DNA from: Helianthus annuus
Lineage: Eukaryota > Streptophyta > Magnoliopsida > Asterales > Asteraceae
Assembly (NCBI RefSeq): GCF_002127325.2
Contig: NC_035436.2
Span: 112,615,591 to 112,679,590 of the forward strand
Reading direction: 5' to 3'
Length of the DNA stretch: 64,000 bases
The notes beneath the pieces were generated by a model that worked only from the letters and a program-made list of their open reading frames with translations, had not been told where the DNA came from and searched no databases. Positions 60,698-64,000 of this stretch are shown here, in pieces. Within the stretch, counting starts at the first letter, position 1. Each line of letters starts with the position of its first letter. Both the position numbers and the translations under genes were made by a program.

Positions 60698-62886
60698 TGT
60701 CACACCCCCAAAATCCACTCACAGAGTATCACCGCATGGAGGCGTGACTGACTAGGATTAAGCCACCAATCATATTGAACATAGCGTATAAATAAAAGTA
60801 GTTTATAAAATCCAACACAATACAATTGGTGTCCAAACAAAACATAGTCTAAGTTGTAAGCGGAAGCATAATGTTTAAACCCATCACATAAGTTTAAGCG
60901 TTTCAAATGTTTAGCATGGGACACAGCTGTCCATATCCCACAACGACTCTTCCCACTCCGATGCAAGCTCCATAGATACCTAACGACCTGCAAGGCATGT
61001 AACAGAGAGTCAACAACAAAGTTGAGCGATTCATAGTTGATTGTTCAGTTAATGAGTTTGTTTCAGAAATCGTAAGTTCGTTTCATAACCATGCGTTACC
61101 CAGTATCCTTGTTTCCCAAACCTTTACAAAAATAAGTGGGGGTTTCCCATGTTGTATGGTACTAGACTAGTTGTATCTATAGGTGTCCTTCCCAATCCAA
61201 GGACAGTGATAAGTATGAGTTTACGTAGGTTTTACGTAAGTGCCCTTCCCTATCCGAGGACAGTGGTACGTAGCGAGTACGTAGGTTTAGCGCTGGTGTC
61301 CTTCCCAACCGAGGACAATAGTACGTAGGTTTTACATAGGTTCTAACACTGGCGTCCTTCCCAAACAGAGGACAATGGTACGTAGGTTTTACGTAGGTTT
61401 TTGCACTGGCGTCCTTCCCAATCCGAGGACGGTGGTAAGTAGCCTAGTAGTGATGAAAGTACGGGTAATCATACAACTCCCATTCCCAACCCACCGGGAA
61501 TCCCATGCCTTGGTAAGAGTGTGAACTCACCTTGGTTTGCTCAGTATGCTATGGTATGTGCTCATAAATAATCAGTCAAGGCCTAGAGTACGCACGTATA
61601 CATAATCAGTTGACATTCACAAAGTTCGACTAACAGTCAAGATCATCACGTACATGTAGAATCAACTAACACATAGTATTTATCAGTTAAACAAGTTCAT
61701 GCAAGTCATCATCAATAACAGCTAACTAACCCAGTTAACTCTTAACAGATCTAACCAAGTTACTGCACAGTTTTCAAACTCTACGAAACACACTTGTTTC
61801 GTCGTGAATTCCCTTCGACGAAACACCCTCTGTTTCATCGTGATTACTCTCGGCGAAACACATTTGTTTCGTCGTGCTTGTTTCGCCGTGATGATCCTTC
61901 GGCGAAACGCACTCGTTTCGTCATCAGATGTGTTTCGTCCAATGAGTCAGTTACATCGCGTAACTATAATTACTCAGAAACCCTAACTGCCGATCCCCAT
62001 CACACAGCAATCATACAATCATACAACACAGTAATCATTGATACCCGCAAGGTTAATACATGTATTCATTTAACAATCAATCCTGTGACGATCATGGTGT
62101 ACAAATATCAAATCAAACCTAAACGGTGACATCACAATTGCATTCACAACATTGGGTTCAATCTAAATGATTCAAGACAGAACATTAAGCCCTATGTATT
62201 AACCAGTTAAATCATTCAACAATCCAAACTCGATATACAATCAGCAACCTATAATCTAGATCCTGTCAACAACAATTCATCATCAAAACATGAGCATAAG
62301 CATTACTTCAGCAATCAATCCAACTGATTTCAATGAAACAATTTACAATGATCTCAAATCATTAATCAATAAAAGTTAATCACTAACCGCGATAAACGGG
62401 AATAATAAATTGGTCGATCTTGAGGGCTTCGAGAACACAAGGTTGCTGTCGCTCAGAGAGAGAACTCTAGGGTTTTCGATTGGTCTGATGAACGTCGGTT
62501 GTAACAGTCTCGCGTAACAAATACCCGTGTAAATGTGCTGGGCCCTTAATGGGCCTCTGCGAAAGACTGGACCGGCGAAACGCCTGCCGGCGAAACGCCT
62601 TGTTTCGTCGGGGTGTTTATGACGAAACATAAGTTGTTTCGTTGAGTTGGTTGGCGGCGAAACACAAGCTGTTTCGTCGAGGTTGCTAGTGTGAAACCTT
62701 AAGTGTCATCAAGTTAAACCAAACACAAGTTTATAACACTAACCACATAACACAATAGTCTCATAACATCTCAACATATATTAAACACGTATGATTACAA
62801 GGCAAACAAGTCGAGCAAACAAACAACTGAACAGTTAACGTACAATTAGTGTGAAGACGGAAATCTTGAAAACTCGAGATGTCACA
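60698..62886 (-). repeat. Element I 5' LTR (2189 bp)
   Basis: Copy of 45440-47612. Ends at ATGTCACA, immediately followed by the TCTCG duplication, so the 100-base outer module present next to the 3' LTR is absent here. The hairpin arms near 61781-61930 have picked up mismatches relative to the other copy. Small ORFs here have no domain. Confidence 0.92.
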
Positions 62887-63330
62887 TCTCGCGCTTCTCC
62901 CCATGAATTACGAGCGTTTATTCATTTAGCACTAGGATGCGTATGGTTTTCTCGTGACAAACTACTTCTGCCCTGTTGTCGAACAACTAGTCCATTCCAA
63001 CAACCCGTCAAAACTACCCAACCCAACGGGTAAAAGGTCGATGGAAAATTTTCTCTCTAAGCTCGAGTGTCAACCCTCAATAACCTCATCTGCTTCGACT
63101 AATTTTCCATTCGCCAATTCTATAGAATACGGATGTCTAGTTTACTCGAATCTAGGCCAAGTATATTCTTAAATTCTATAGATATAAAACGAAAGTCGGC
63201 GCCAGTATCAAATAGAATAGATGCAAATTGTTGGTTTATAGGGAACGTACCCATAACTACGTTCGGGTCCTGTCATGCCTCGCGTGCTCCTATCGAAAAA
63301 ACACTCCCACATCTTGATTTTCCTTCGGGC
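62887..63330 (-). pseudogene. pol: Element H protease
   Basis: In minus sense the retropepsin region reads FDTGADFRFISIEF near 63170-63205, with IELANGKLVEADEVIEGC further on, up to the junction with I. Frame breaks occur, including near 63135. Preceded by a DPNVVMGTF-type linker. Confidence 0.72.
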
Positions 63331-63638
63331 AATCCTTCCTAAAATGCCCCATGTCTCCACAGTTGTAACATCCTTGCCCTTTTCCAGCTCCATCTCCATT
63401 GCCTTTGCCATTTCCATTGTCGTTTCCATTTCCATTCCCATTCCCGTTGCCATTCCTGTTTCCATTTCCATTTCCATTGCCACTTCTGCCTTGATTGTTG
63501 TTACCAATGCCACAGTTTATGTTTCCTCTTTCCCTTCCTACCCATTGTGACCTACCTTACCGCATTTATCACACTTCGCATTTATGCAACGGCCCGCATG
63601 ATGATACTTACACTTATCGCACTTTCGCTTATATAAAT
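63331..63638 (-). pseudogene. gag: Element H nucleocapsid region
   Basis: In minus sense: CDKCKYHHAGRC, CDKCGKVGH, a Gly-Asn hexanucleotide repeat (about 63390-63500, units of CCATTT in plus), and a CYNCGDMGHFRKDC knuckle near 63330-63372. Coding similarity stops near 63630. Confidence 0.72.
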
Positions 63639-64000
63639 GTTTATTGAAATGGGCTTTTGTCCATGTGTTTAGGATGTTATTAAGCCCAATATTTATGTTA
63701 TTTAAGCCCAATATCAATATTTTAGCCCAATTTTAGTGTTCTTGAATTTTTTGTAATCTTTCACTATGCATTGCGTAAACTCACTAGTAAACTTTTATAA
63801 TTACACTTAGGGTAATTTTCATTGTTAAACTTTCCGGTTTCCTCGTTAATATATATTAAGTGTCTAAAATATTTTATTTTTAGACTTGTCGTAACGATCG
63901 GTTAATATATATAGTGTTTGTGTCGAAGTTGTCGAACGTCGTAGTAACCTTTCTTTAGGATCGTCGTGCGACCTTAATGAGTCGATCAAAAGAGTTCTTA
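63639..64000. other. Unresolved sequence K, possible start of another LTR
   Basis: Gag similarity of H ends and AT-rich noncoding sequence begins TGTTTATTGAAATGGGC. The TG start and the abrupt break suggest another insertion, but the other end is outside the window. Confidence 0.3.

Noticed and set aside
63208..63513. Met/Glu-rich ORF of 101 codons on the minus strand
   Set aside because: Shadow of the Gly-Asn repeat and zinc knuckle of H gag read in another frame.

Overview
The window looks like a stretch of intergenic plant DNA built entirely of nested LTR retrotransposons. I found no host gene, tRNA, rRNA or CRISPR array. The polyproteins are plant Ty3/gypsy chromovirus type (retropepsin, FIDD reverse transcriptase, RNase H, DDE integrase, chromodomain-like tail), with one Ty1/copia-type element and one element with an Athila/Tat-like primer site. 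I think of Asteraceae because of the long LTRs ending GGGGTGTGACA and the CACGGCCCCGTG-type words. That is recollection of family style, not a search result.

Layout. Element A (1-8990, minus) is a nearly complete Tekay/Del-like gypsy element whose left LTR runs off the window. It sits in an LTR fragment C (8991-10556), which sits in the 5' LTR of gypsy element B (10557-19540, plus). Next comes the decayed 3' part of element E (19541-21734) and its 3' LTR (21735-41425). That LTR is split by a solo LTR D (21847-25293, minus, TSD TTAGA) and by a complete 13.3 kb element F (26308-39610, plus, TSD TATTT). E ends inside element G (41426-43909, minus), and G ends inside an old gypsy polyprotein H (43910-45439 and 62887-about 63638, minus). 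H is also split by element I (45440-62886, minus, TSD TCTCG), whose pol is split by the copia-type element J (50598-57743, minus, TSD GAATA). The implied nesting is H>G>E>B>C>A (six layers) plus H>I>J. The last 360 bases hold an unresolved sequence K.

How the parts work. Gag packages the RNA, protease-RT-RNase H makes cDNA primed from the primer site beside the 5' LTR and from the polypurine tract beside the 3' LTR, and integrase inserts it. Almost every pol here is broken by stops. F and J keep gag-type genes but have lost a usable pol and presumably moved in trans.

Most interesting signals. (1) Five hairpins with a near-invariant 35-nt loop but different, self-complementary arms occur in B, D and, in tandem, E. 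(2) CpG-containing palindromic words, different in each family, lie just upstream of the TATA box in several unrelated families and recur in the leader. (3) A 98-bp GT-AG insertion in A gag looks like a gained intron. (4) Sister families A and I carry two polypurine-tract/LTR-start modules about 100 bp apart and use different ones as the true LTR edge.
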